Part shown: positions 1 to 8,933 of the stretch, piece after piece
Position numbering within the stretch: the first letter of the stretch is position 1
Layout of the letters: every line of letters begins with the position of its first letter
Source: Gammaproteobacteria bacterium
Lineage (GTDB): Bacteria; Pseudomonadota; Gammaproteobacteria; GCA-001735895
Assembly: GCA_029882955.1 (NCBI GenBank)
Contig: JAOUJX010000029.1
Location: forward strand, 1-18,593
Reading direction: 5' to 3'
DNA: 18,593 bases
The notes under the pieces: generated by a model
Told to the model about the DNA's origin: nothing
The model's database searches: none
Seen by the model: the letters and a program-made list of their open reading frames with translations, nothing else
Position numbers and translations under genes: made by a program

Positions 1-2701
1 CCAGCGACAGGGCCTGTGGCTCACAAGCGTTAACACAGATACCGCATCCTTTACAGGCATCCACATTGACTACGATCGAAAGTAATTCACCACTACCTTT
101 ACAGGTCTGCTCAGCGCTATCAAAAAATGGTTTACTGACAGTCAGCGGCAACTCTTCCAGTTCCCTGGTGATATTCTTTATACCGTCAGAGACTAGCGCC
201 AGTCGTTCGGGTGCCATCTCCATCTTCTCTTTCAGCCATTCGAATTCTGCCCTTATGGCAGGGCCGGCGGTCGAGGCCAGTTCTCTTTTCCTGGCCTGAG
301 CATTGATTCTGGTAGCGAGCTGACTGGATACCTGGCGCACGGCCTCTCCACTGGCGAGACCAAGACCGGTTTCGATCAGCGCTGCCGGACTCATCGCCAC
401 CACCGCAAGCGCACTATCCGGGCATACGCTCCAACAGTTGCCGCAGCCGGTACAAAGCCCGGGGCTAAACAGCGGCATTTCATCGTAATCCTGATTAACG
501 CTATTGAAGACTGAACTCAGAGGTGGCATCGTACCGGTCGCCAGGTAGGGATCAACCGTCAATTGATCGGCTTCGCCATCATTAAAAAATACACCGGTCT
601 GGTCCCAGAATCTCGGCAGGCTGTCAAACTGACTATCGCCTCGCCCCAGTGATCGCGCATAGACGGGTGTACCCCCATCCCAGCGTAGCGGCATTATTGC
701 GGACTGGATCAGGGAGTCGGGATCGACCTCGACACAGGCATTCAGCCCCAGCTGTAAACGTTCAGCCGACTTATCCCTCTCACTCTTGCTGTGAATTTTC
801 AGGGCAGACTGGCGGGCCGCCAGCAACCGGCGCTCTTTACAGGATTTTTTCCCGGTTTGAATCAGTACCGAAAAAATTATGCCCACAAACTCATCAACAG
901 ACCCGGCGGGAGTATCCGCACTAAAAAAACGCCAGTTGGCAGCCTTTAATTTTTCTCGTACAGTTTCAGCTATCTGCCAGGTCGGTCTATTTGCACCAAT
1001 CCACACGATTGCGCAGTGCTGACGCAGGCGATTAAGTAACCGGTCATCAATTAATTGCCGCGGATCGGTTAGTACGAGCATGTCCAGCTCCGCATCGTCA
1101 CCCGGGTGGTTGAAGCTGTCGACGTGGTGGATCAGGCAGGCTTCGCCAGTCGCCCGTCTTCGCAATGTGCCACGAACGCTTCCTCCCTCCAGGGCATGTA
1201 ACAACTCACTCACCACTTTCAGCGTATTTTCGAGTCTGACATCGTTGCTGTCATGAATCGCCAACGACAGCAGATCTACGGGCATAAGCGCCGATGTATC
1301 AGCCGATTTCAAGCCCTTCGACGCCAGCCCCGGATAAGCGCGTTGCACCGAATCCTGCAAAACGTCGCGCTTCGGGTGATTGTCCTGAGGTCTTATGTAG
1401 TCGACACCGAGCGCAAACTTTTGCGGGCTAGTAGAACTCGACAATCTGGCTGGTATCAAGAGGATGTCTGCAACGCGCAACGCGGCACCACCAATGCCGT
1501 AACTAACCTGATGACATAACGGCCCGGCCCTGAGACTGTCCAGCGCACTTCGAATATCGCGACTCAAAGGTCCCGTCGTACCCGGAGGTGAGAGCAATCG
1601 CTCCATGACAACAATACTTCGTTTTTCAGCCAGCGCTTCTGATATTTCTGTTACCGGCAATGGGCGCAGACGCAGAATCCCAAGCACACCCGCTTTGACG
1701 CGCTGCTCTGTTCGAAGCACATCAACTGCGGCCCGCACGGTTTCTACAGCGCTGCCCTGTACAACAAAAACCACATCAGCATCAGCGATCCGGTATTCAG
1801 ATATAGCCTGGTGTCGACGACCCGTAAGCGCCTGAAATTCGTCGAAAGTCTGAGAGAAAATCGATTCCAGCTGATCCTCAAAGAAGACCTCTCGACCCAG
1901 CGCACCCAGCATGAAGGTTTCGGGATCAAAACGAGCCCCCTGCAATATAGGACTGTCAGCATCCTGCCATCGAGGCAGACGACGACGCTCCCGACCAAAC
2001 AGCAAACGCTGGGCCACATCGGGAACCATCATATTTTCGTCGGCGTAACCGACAAAACGTCTTATCTGATCGGCCGATAGCAGATGCACATCCTGAAAGG
2101 CCTCAGAAGTTTGACCGGCATCCATCGCAACAAGCCCGGGTATCAGGCAAACTTCGGCTACCCGGCGGGCGATATATGAAAAATCCACAACTTCCTGCAC
2201 GTTGGAGGCCTGCAGCGTAAAAAAGCCGGAGTCACAGCTCAGGTGAAAACCCTCGTGCCCACTGCCAGCGGCCGATCCATGTCCAGACATTGCCGTATTG
2301 GTCAGATGCACGATCAGAGGAAGATGTCTGCCGCTGGCTGAAAACAGCATATCCTGTACAGTTGATATGTCCTGACCATTCAATAACACTGCTGCGCGTC
2401 GGCCAGCTAGACACAATCCCATTGCCGCACTCATTGCGCCTCTTGCATCTTCTGCCTGCAAAGTAGAGAGAGGCTCAGCAAATGCATTTAGCGTCGCTTC
2501 CGCCTCAAAAGCCGTGAATTTGTCACGGCTAGCGGGTATTCGGCTAACCACTGCCGTCTGCGATATCGTCGCCTCCGCCAATGCCACGGCCTCGCGCCCG
2601 CTAAGGACGGTTTGAATACCTGCGGCCTGATCCGCTGCAGCAGTTGGCGATCCGAAAAACTGGCGATAGAGTTTTATTGCCGTGTCTTTAAATTCAGCCA
2701 T
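1..2701 (-). CDS. PFOR/NifJ-like multidomain iron-sulfur protein, C-terminus cut by window edge
   Basis: An open frame of 900 codons runs without a stop from ATG at 2701 (MAEFKDTAIK) to the left edge, so the C-terminal part is missing. The order resembles pyruvate:ferredoxin oxidoreductase: an N-terminal pyrimidine-binding-like domain (about residues 1-220), a transketolase-C-like domain (about 310-400), a degenerate gamma-like stretch, then a ferredoxin domain. The segment PYLATG...PPLSSVF (about 720-733) precedes motifs CTGCGNCWSVCP (C750, C753, C756, C760) and CKGCGICVNAC (C883, C886, C889, C893). The YPITP motif of active enzymes is replaced by SRIPASR, and the two cluster motifs are about 120 residues apart, more than I recall for normal PFOR (about 50). 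The TPP-binding C-terminal domain would lie outside the window. The start overlaps the upstream gene's stop by 8 bases. It is probably an electron-transfer partner of KorAB rather than an independent PFOR. The family is clear; the function is inferred. Confidence 0.85.
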   Translation of the reverse strand, partial: MAEFKDTAIKLYRQFFGSPTAAADQAAGIQTVLSGREAVALAEATISQTAVVSRIPASRDKFTAFEAEATLNAFAEPLSTLQAEDARGAMSAAMGLCLAGRRAAVLLNGQDISTVQDMLFSASGRHLPLIVHLTNTAMSGHGSAAGSGHEGFHLSCDSGFFTLQASNVQEVVDFSYIARRVAEVCLIPGLVAMDAGQTSEAFQDVHLLSADQIRRFVGYADENMMVPDVAQRLLFGRERRRLPRWQDADSPILQGARFDPETFMLGALGREVFFEDQLESIFSQTFDEFQALTGRRHQAISEYRIADADVVFVVQGSAVETVRAAVDVLRTEQRVKAGVLGILRLRPLPVTEISEALAEKRSIVVMERLLSPPGTTGPLSRDIRSALDSLRAGPLCHQVSYGIGGAALRVADILLIPARLSSSTSPQKFALGVDYIRPQDNHPKRDVLQDSVQRAYPGLASKGLKSADTSALMPVDLLSLAIHDSNDVRLENTLKVVSELLHALEGGSVRGTLRRRATGEACLIHHVDSFNHPGDDAELDMLVLTDPRQLIDDRLLNRLRQHCAIVWIGANRPTWQIAETVREKLKAANWRFFSADTPAGSVDEFVGIIFSVLIQTGKKSCKERRLLAARQSALKIHSKSERDKSAERLQLGLNACVEVDPDSLIQSAIMPLRWDGGTPVYARSLGRGDSQFDSLPRFWDQTGVFFNDGEADQLTVDPYLATGTMPPLSSVFNSVNQDYDEMPLFSPGLCTGCGNCWSVCPDSALAVVAMSPAALIETGLGLASGEAVRQVSSQLATRINAQARKRELASTAGPAIRAEFEWLKEKMEMAPERLALVSDGIKNITRELEELPLTVSKPFFDSAEQTCKGSGELLSIVVNVDACKGCGICVNACEPQALSL

Positions 2702-3542
2702 AATGACGACCCGGCACTTGTTCATCCGGCTCAGGGAACTGGCCATGCTCCAGCCAGACAATTGCCAGAGTCGGACACCTGAAGACTGCATCGGGTTCCG
2801 CCACAGCTCCGCTGCCGTAATCGATAACCGGAAGATTGTTCTTCATCTCGATGAGTCCCTCCGAGGCATCGGCCACACAACGACCGCAGGCATCACAGGC
2901 GGTTGAGCAGAGCATCGTCGCCGCTTCTCCAGCCAGAGGTGAATTGCACTGTACATAGAGCTTATGACTGAGTGGTACGACCTCGAAAAGATCTCGTGGG
3001 CAGGCCGCAGTACAGTCAGGACAGGCTGTGCACTTATCGACATCGACCTGTGGCAGGCCGTTGCTGTTCATCTGAATCGCTTCAAAAGTGCAGGCCAGTT
3101 CACAATCACCCAGGCCCAGACAGCCCCAGGCACAACCCTTGCCGCCGCCCGAAACCAGAGACGCTGCTCGACAACCGTCAAACCCCTGGTACTCGGCGAT
3201 CTGATGAGCCTGCGCACTACCCCCACCACATTTCAGCCGCGCCACAGACTTTTCCTGCTCTCCTGCATCCACCTGCAGATATTCTGCAATGGCTTCAATA
3301 TCCTCATCGCTAGAAACCGTACACTGTGCAGGCTGGACCAGCCCCGACACCAGCTTTTCGGCAAAAACAAGACACCCCGGTTGGCCACAGGCACCGCAAT
3401 TGGTTCCGGGCAAGCGCTCATTGGTGCCTTCGATTCGGGGATCTTCATCCACTTTGAGTAACTTGTTTGAAACCGCGATGATCACGCCAAAGAACAAACC
3501 GATGCCAGCCATAATCGAGGGGGCAATCAGCAGGCTGTTCAT
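2694..3542 (-). CDS. RnfB-like polyferredoxin with N-terminal membrane anchor
   Basis: This 282-residue protein has the layout of RnfB. A hydrophobic helix at residues 5-25 probably anchors it to the inner membrane. It is followed by the Fes-type four-cysteine cluster site (C49, C52, C57, C74 in the context PGTNCGACGQPGC). A long cysteine-rich tail follows, with sites around C137-C151 and CTACPDCTAACP (171-181). A last site, CSTACDACGRCVADA (212-226), lacks a cysteine-proline closing it in place. RnfB normally feeds electrons between ferredoxin and the membrane Rnf complex, but no rnfA, C, D, G or E is visible here. Its ATG overlaps the TAA of the 833-residue gene by one base (TAATG), implying translational coupling. 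Its job is probably to pass electrons to or from the neighbouring oxidoreductase, possibly at the membrane. This is inferred from context. Family assignment is firm. Confidence 0.88.
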   Translation of the reverse strand: MNSLLIAPSIMAGIGLFFGVIIAVSNKLLKVDEDPRIEGTNERLPGTNCGACGQPGCLVFAEKLVSGLVQPAQCTVSSDEDIEAIAEYLQVDAGEQEKSVARLKCGGGSAQAHQIAEYQGFDGCRAASLVSGGGKGCAWGCLGLGDCELACTFEAIQMNSNGLPQVDVDKCTACPDCTAACPRDLFEVVPLSHKLYVQCNSPLAGEAATMLCSTACDACGRCVADASEGLIEMKNNLPVIDYGSGAVAEPDAVFRCPTLAIVWLEHGQFPEPDEQVPGRHYG

Positions 3543-6043
3543 TAGTTGAAGGGCTCCGCCCTGCTGATCAGTTCTTCGAGGCCGGGTTCATCAGGATCCA
3601 GCGGTTTGCCCGGATGAATACATTTTGCCGGACAAAGCTCGGCTGCTTTAACTAACTGAGCATAAGTACCAGCACTAATATCTTTTATAATCGCCTGTTT
3701 ATCCTGATTGTAGGTGAACATCACCTTGTTTATCGCCAGGCAATCATCACAACTGGTACACATCATAGAGTCGATCCAGGGCTCATTAAAACTAATCTCC
3801 TCTTCATCAACATCAGGTTCGTCGGCCTTCTCCGGCTCAATCCCTTCGACGTCAGCCTCCACCAGCAGGTCGGCATTAGGAGAAACAGAGGGTATGGTTT
3901 TACGTCCATCACCGACCAGGCCCAGAGCAGAATCCGACAGGTCGAGCCCCATCAGTACTTCGGTCAGGCGTCCCATGATTTCCTCGGCGGCCGAATCCCG
4001 CAGTTTTTCCAGCTCATCCAGATGTGCTAGTTGCACTGCTTCGATTTCAGCGCTGGCTCTGGATTGCTCTTGCTGGCGAACCTGCTGGATCGCCTGATCA
4101 ACATAATAATTATGGATACCGGCCATGGACTGCAGGTTACGCCAGAACCCGAGCCGGTCTCTGCAGGCAAATGCCAGTTCCCGTGAGATCACTAGTTTTC
4201 CAAGTACGCCCCTGTCATCAACTGACCAGACAAATGGTACCTTCCTGCCATTCGAATCACTGCTATTGAGGAACTCATCGACGGCAACGAAATCAGCCGA
4301 GTCACAGTCTTGCGGAACCAGCCTGAAATGCCCCCGCAGGTCCGGCTTCAACAGGCAGTAATCGGCAAAGGTGAATTTCAGTTCAGTCTCTATCATTTGC
4401 TCGTCTGCGTCGAGGTAGGAAAATTCACCGCCGGCCCAATCGTCTTCGTTGCAGGGGTTATCATCAAAATCAACCTGACCACCGCCCAGAAAAGCCGGAT
4501 TGAACCTGATAGAAGGATGAGCACGGCTTTCCAGTGCGGCATTCGCCAGCAACCAGGGATGCAGCGGTTGGGCCTGCGTGAAACCCGTATGCAGCAGATG
4601 CAGCCCCGGCCGCGTACTGTTTAGCGCAGTGGCAAATCCATTCACCATCGACTGCATTCTTGCAGTCGATGCCTGATTGACCACCGCCTCGCGATGACCG
4701 ATACCAATATAGGCGAGTTCCATCCTGAATCCATGCAACGGATCTTCCCCAGCCTGTTCTGGATTTCCATGAGCACTTACTGTCATCAAAATCTGAATCG
4801 GTTTACCCGAGTTCAATACCCGTGAAAACGAGGGCATGTGCGTACCAGCCGCATGGGTGGTGGTCTCCACGGCTACTATTGAAGGCAGCATTAACAGTTC
4901 GTCAGCAGAAAATGCATCGGCATCAAAACTCTGAAACCAGGAATCATGCACACTGGCGTCATATTGATTTTCAACTTCAAGTTCAGCAATACGCAGCGCT
5001 GAAAACAGGCCTGACCACAGCTCTGCCTGCTCATCATACTGGCGTAAAGCCTCTGTGCAGGGATCTTCCGATATCATCGCATTAAACTTTTGATCTGAAA
5101 GATTGCTGACACTGCCATGGCGAACAATCATGCGAAGCAATTCCGTGGGTATTTCGGAGAATTTCTTCAGCTGCTGCAGTGACTGCTCAATTCTCTGGCG
5201 ACGCGCTTTTGGCATGGCCACGGTACCGCGATGACGGTGACTGACCATCGACGAAAAATTTTCAGCATCGAGAAACTGAGCACCCGGTCCTGCCCGGGAA
5301 GAATCACTGTCCCTGCTCTTTTCCTCTTCAACAGCCAGCAATTGTTTAAGTCCGTAAATGCCCTGTTCAACCCTGGCTTCGAATGTCCGCCGGGTCTCAG
5401 CGCGATGGCAATACGTGACATGTTGAAATAGATAGAAAGGAGCGTTGGCATTCAACGCAAGGAAATCGGATCCAAAAGGCACTTGCGCGACCAGTTGCTC
5501 CAGATCATCGCTCAATGCAGCCAGGTTATCCCCCGCCAGTTTCAGCTGTGCCAGTAAAGCATTAGCTGCCTTTTGTACTAAGGGTATGGCCGGTTCCGGC
5601 TGCTCGTGACCGGTTAAATGATCGCGTATCCAGTTATCCAGCCATGCCAGATTATCCTTAAGTATCCGAGCATCGCTCTCTGCTCCGGCAAAAGCCCGAA
5701 TCGCGCAGGACAAAAAGTCTTCTAGAGAAACCACCATTTCCTTCTGATCAGATGCTGCCGGCATGAGAAGCAGCGGGTATTCGTAGCGGAAGCGTCTCAG
5801 GTGACGATAAGCATGTAGTAATGCCGGCCAATGGCCAACATCTGGCAGCTCAAATCGGGAGCCCGCATCTGGATCACCCAGATGAAATCGGCGTAACATC
5901 GCAACGGTCTCTCGCGTACTGTCTTCATCCATTGCGGCAACGGCGGGAATGTGCACTGCGGTAGATTCCGTCACGACTTGAGCCGCTGGATCGATTGCCT
6001 GATTCAGCTTCTTTGTGGTTTCTGCCTGAACTCGTAGCAACAC
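3542..6043 (-). CDS. 833-residue protein of unknown family with C-terminal [4Fe-4S] ferredoxin domain
   Basis: I do not recognise the first 750 residues. The C-terminus (about 755-833) is a single-cluster ferredoxin: CTSCDDC (C762, C765, C768) and, 35 residues on, CPAKC (C804, C808), the CxxCxxC...CP spacing of monocluster ferredoxins. Before it lie a glutamine/glutamate-rich stretch (about 655-710) likely to form a coiled coil and an acidic linker. No signal peptide or clear membrane segment is seen. The frame opens at GTG 6043, preceded by a purine-rich AGGCAGG, 11 bases after the korB stop. No ATG lies in frame close by. The stop is shared with the next start (TAATG). Position between korB and the RnfB-like gene suggests it is an accessory subunit or dedicated electron carrier of the 2-oxoacid oxidoreductase. 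The body could be a scaffold or an activity regulator; nothing in the sequence decides this. Confidence 0.85.
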   Translation of the reverse strand: MLLRVQAETTKKLNQAIDPAAQVVTESTAVHIPAVAAMDEDSTRETVAMLRRFHLGDPDAGSRFELPDVGHWPALLHAYRHLRRFRYEYPLLLMPAASDQKEMVVSLEDFLSCAIRAFAGAESDARILKDNLAWLDNWIRDHLTGHEQPEPAIPLVQKAANALLAQLKLAGDNLAALSDDLEQLVAQVPFGSDFLALNANAPFYLFQHVTYCHRAETRRTFEARVEQGIYGLKQLLAVEEEKSRDSDSSRAGPGAQFLDAENFSSMVSHRHRGTVAMPKARRQRIEQSLQQLKKFSEIPTELLRMIVRHGSVSNLSDQKFNAMISEDPCTEALRQYDEQAELWSGLFSALRIAELEVENQYDASVHDSWFQSFDADAFSADELLMLPSIVAVETTTHAAGTHMPSFSRVLNSGKPIQILMTVSAHGNPEQAGEDPLHGFRMELAYIGIGHREAVVNQASTARMQSMVNGFATALNSTRPGLHLLHTGFTQAQPLHPWLLANAALESRAHPSIRFNPAFLGGGQVDFDDNPCNEDDWAGGEFSYLDADEQMIETELKFTFADYCLLKPDLRGHFRLVPQDCDSADFVAVDEFLNSSDSNGRKVPFVWSVDDRGVLGKLVISRELAFACRDRLGFWRNLQSMAGIHNYYVDQAIQQVRQQEQSRASAEIEAVQLAHLDELEKLRDSAAEEIMGRLTEVLMGLDLSDSALGLVGDGRKTIPSVSPNADLLVEADVEGIEPEKADEPDVDEEEISFNEPWIDSMMCTSCDDCLAINKVMFTYNQDKQAIIKDISAGTYAQLVKAAELCPAKCIHPGKPLDPDEPGLEELISRAEPFN

Positions 6044-6054
6044 ATTACACCTGC

Positions 6055-7011
6055 CTAGACTGCAAACTTGTCCAATGCTTCATTAAGCCCCTTGAGCCTT
6101 TCCTCGTCTGTCATATTGAGACCGCGCCGGGTCATCTCATCATATCGCCTGGCGTTCGGGTTTCTATATAAAAGCCCGAGAGGAATTTTTTCAGTATTCG
6201 CGGCAACCGTAAAAGCAGCACCCAGGTCGTAGGGATTGTGTTCGAGTTGATTTTTAAACATTTTCTGAACGGTATCGGGCACCGGGATACCGTCGTCATG
6301 CTTCAGTAATAACAGGTCAGCCGGATCATTCTGCAAATCAAGACTACGCTGCTCCATGTAAACGGGGCAGCGCTGAATAATACGAACAAAGCTGGTGCCC
6401 TTATGGTCGTGTGCAGCTTTCAACGTTTCGTACAGAAGTGGTGGATTCCAGTCTACCATCTGCGCAACAAAGGAAACATTGGTGACCCCCAGCGTTACAG
6501 TCAGGGGATTTAAGGGCGGCAACAGGGAACCGCCTGGATGAGTATTGGTCAGGTATTCTTCCGGGGTCGTCGGGGAAGTCTGCTTCTTGGTCAAGCCGTA
6601 GATACCATTATCAAAGACGATAATCGTGATGTCCATATTGTATCTAAGAGCATGTACCCAGTGTGCTGCGCCGATTGAAAAGCAGTCACCATCACCGGTT
6701 GCAACCCAGACATCCAGATCAGGGCGACGGGATTTGATACCGCAGGCAACTGGCAGCGCACGTCCATGCAGCCCGTGAAAGCCATAGGTACCCATATAGT
6801 GGGGTAACCGGCTGGAGCAGCCAATACCAGAAACTGAGACTATTTTCTCCGGCAACAATTGCGCCTCACGGCAAACCTTATGCATTGCCGTTAAAATACC
6901 CAGGTCCCCGCAACCAGTACACCACCTGGGTTCGACTCCGCAATAATCGTCGAGTGTGAAATAGCGATCTTTAACTTCCAAAGACCAGTCAGACTTAATG
7001 CCAAACATCAT
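6055..7011 (-). CDS. korB: 2-oxoglutarate:ferredoxin oxidoreductase, beta subunit
   Basis: This 318-residue protein is the thiamine-diphosphate and iron-sulfur subunit of a 2-oxoacid:ferredoxin oxidoreductase. The TPP-binding signature is GDGDCFSIG at 106-114 closing with the DN pair at 134-135. WCTGCGD (C31, C34), GIGCSSR (C65) and RCPVYM (C214) give four cysteines spaced 3, 31 and 149 residues. This closely follows the [4Fe-4S] ligands I recall for the Sulfolobus tokodaii enzyme (C12, C15, C46, C197), so the cluster is expected to be present. The length is normal. The start is the first of two ATGs at 7011 and overlaps the korA stop by four bases (ATGA). With KorA it oxidises 2-oxoglutarate to succinyl-CoA or runs the reverse carboxylation with reduced ferredoxin. 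Substrate preference cannot be read with certainty, and pyruvate or another 2-oxoacid remains possible. Confidence 0.94.
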   Translation of the reverse strand: MMFGIKSDWSLEVKDRYFTLDDYCGVEPRWCTGCGDLGILTAMHKVCREAQLLPEKIVSVSGIGCSSRLPHYMGTYGFHGLHGRALPVACGIKSRRPDLDVWVATGDGDCFSIGAAHWVHALRYNMDITIIVFDNGIYGLTKKQTSPTTPEEYLTNTHPGGSLLPPLNPLTVTLGVTNVSFVAQMVDWNPPLLYETLKAAHDHKGTSFVRIIQRCPVYMEQRSLDLQNDPADLLLLKHDDGIPVPDTVQKMFKNQLEHNPYDLGAAFTVAANTEKIPLGLLYRNPNARRYDEMTRRGLNMTDEERLKGLNEALDKFAV

Positions 7012-8933
7012 TTCGCTCCTGCAATTGCATCGATACGCTCCTTAATAATTGCGGTGACGTTCCCCGGTTGAAGCGGCTGCCCCTGTACCACAGACCAGCA
7101 ATCGATATCCAGCAGTGTATGGGCCCGCAGCACCTGAGCGAGCTGGGCATATCGCCTGGTCTCCTTTGAGATCAGGGACGCTGCAGGGTCATCGCTATAG
7201 TTCATCTCGATGGTCATTACTTTTTTGAAACGGGTGCAGATGTCGTGCAGACCAGGCTCAAGTGGTGATATAAACCGCAAATGCAGGGATGAAACGCGCT
7301 TGCCGGTCGCCCTCAGATTGTCGACCGCTTCTTCAATCGTTCCAAGCGTGGAGCCCCAACCAATCACTAGCAGATCACCCTCTTGATCCCCGTGAATTTC
7401 AGGAGATATCAGTGTCTGAGCCAATGCCGCCAGCTTCCTGCTTCGCATATCACAGCCCATTTGATTAGACACCATGTCATAGGCAATTTTGCTTCTTCGA
7501 TTATGGGCCAGACCTGTCAGTACATACTCGCCGCCACGCATTCCAGGTATGGGCCTGGCAGACAGGCCGGTTTCATCGTGCCAGTCAAATGCCGCTACTG
7601 ACTCATCCCAGTCCGACTGATCGATCGGCGGTGCAAACCATTCAGCATCACATTCCGGCCTCTCGAACGGTTGCATACCCGTTGCCAGATTGGCATCGGT
7701 TAACACCAGCACCGGTGTTCGAAAAGATTCCGCCAGACGTCTTGCCAGCGTGACGAAATGAAAACACTCCGAGATCGTAGCCGGTGCGAGAATGACTTTC
7801 GGCGAGTCCCCCGGTGCCCCATACAGGGAAGCCAACAAATCTCCCTGTTCAACTTTTGTCGGTAATCCGGTCGATGGTCCGCCCCGTTGAACATCTATAA
7901 TGACCAGGGGTATTTCAGCCATTACCGCCAGACCAATCATTTCAGTCTTTAATGCAATACCCGGGCCCGACGTAATAGTACAGGCGGTTTTTCCGGCATA
8001 AGACGCCCCAATAGCAAATCCAATGGCCGCTATCTCATCCTCGGCCTGATGCACAAAGCCCCCTGTCAGATTGAAATCATCAGCAAGAAAATGTGAGGCT
8101 GAAGTGGCCGGGGTGATCGGGTACATGGATACAAGCTCCATACCCGATGCCATGACGCCGAGGCCGATTGCCTGGTTCCCGTTCATCACAACCATGGGTT
8201 TGTCTGTCGCTGCTTTTCCAGCAATATCGAAGTGATAGTCGACGTTTTCACGCGCATAGTCGTACCCAACTGCAAACAATTCCTGGTTGGAACGAATCAC
8301 CGACTCTTTTTTCCGACGGAATATTTTACCGATCTCTGCAAGACCCTTTTGCGGATCTCGGTTATAAATGTGGCACAACATTCCCAGCACAAACATATTT
8401 TTGCCTTTCAGCGGGTCTGGAATAACTTTCAGGCATTCTTGCTGGATGGAGACTTCATGCAGAATCAGTCCCCGGGATTTAATGTATTCAAGCGCGCTGG
8501 CATAGGCTTCACGGATCTCCTCCAGCGGATCGCTTGCCCACATATCATCGAGAAGCACAATAGTGCCTTCTTTGTAGGCGCCAGCCGCAATCCGGGACAG
8601 GAGGACCTGCTCATTGAAGGCAATAACTAAATCAGCCTCATTACCCATATTCGTCATCAGCCGGGAACCAACGCGAACCCGAATACCGCTAGCCCCCTCG
8701 GGAGTCCTGGCCGGCGGTTGAATTTCGGCAGGGATTATTTCAACCGTCCAGACGCCATTGCCCATCTGGGCGCTAATCGCTCCAAATAACTGACCACATT
8801 TCTGTGCGCCTTCACCGGAGTCGCTGACGATCTCGACAATATGTTCATCAAGCGGCTCGGCTTCACCCCCGGGTACAAATTCATAGCTAAGGCTGGCAGG
8901 CTGGGGAGTGGTTAAGTCAGTTTGATTTAGCAT
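7008..8933 (-). CDS. korA: 2-oxoglutarate:ferredoxin oxidoreductase, fused gamma-alpha subunit
   Basis: This 641-residue protein joins an N-terminal gamma domain (about 30-200) to an alpha, pyrimidine-binding domain (about 245-480) and a transketolase-C-like end. This is the fused arrangement known from KorA of actinobacteria and many proteobacteria, and the length is typical. The active-site motif YPITP is at 271-275, the glutamate of QAEDE at about 298, TSGPG at 321-325 and RGGPSTGLPTK at 350-360, so all the usual catalytic landmarks are intact. It has no cysteine cluster motif of its own; the cluster is in KorB. The ATG at 8933 has AGGTG seven bases upstream and is the first gene of the five-gene cluster. 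The operon promoter should lie in 8934-9010, but I find no strong consensus there. In a reductive TCA cycle this enzyme fixes CO2; in an oxidative cycle it replaces 2-oxoglutarate dehydrogenase. Confidence 0.95.
   Translation of the reverse strand: MLNQTDLTTPQPASLSYEFVPGGEAEPLDEHIVEIVSDSGEGAQKCGQLFGAISAQMGNGVWTVEIIPAEIQPPARTPEGASGIRVRVGSRLMTNMGNEADLVIAFNEQVLLSRIAAGAYKEGTIVLLDDMWASDPLEEIREAYASALEYIKSRGLILHEVSIQQECLKVIPDPLKGKNMFVLGMLCHIYNRDPQKGLAEIGKIFRRKKESVIRSNQELFAVGYDYARENVDYHFDIAGKAATDKPMVVMNGNQAIGLGVMASGMELVSMYPITPATSASHFLADDFNLTGGFVHQAEDEIAAIGFAIGASYAGKTACTITSGPGIALKTEMIGLAVMAEIPLVIIDVQRGGPSTGLPTKVEQGDLLASLYGAPGDSPKVILAPATISECFHFVTLARRLAESFRTPVLVLTDANLATGMQPFERPECDAEWFAPPIDQSDWDESVAAFDWHDETGLSARPIPGMRGGEYVLTGLAHNRRSKIAYDMVSNQMGCDMRSRKLAALAQTLISPEIHGDQEGDLLVIGWGSTLGTIEEAVDNLRATGKRVSSLHLRFISPLEPGLHDICTRFKKVMTIEMNYSDDPAASLISKETRRYAQLAQVLRAHTLLDIDCWSVVQGQPLQPGNVTAIIKERIDAIAGAK

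Noticed and set aside
2964..3461. 165-codon plus-strand open frame
   Set aside because: It is antisense to the RnfB-like gene, which has clear cysteine motifs; an overlap artefact.
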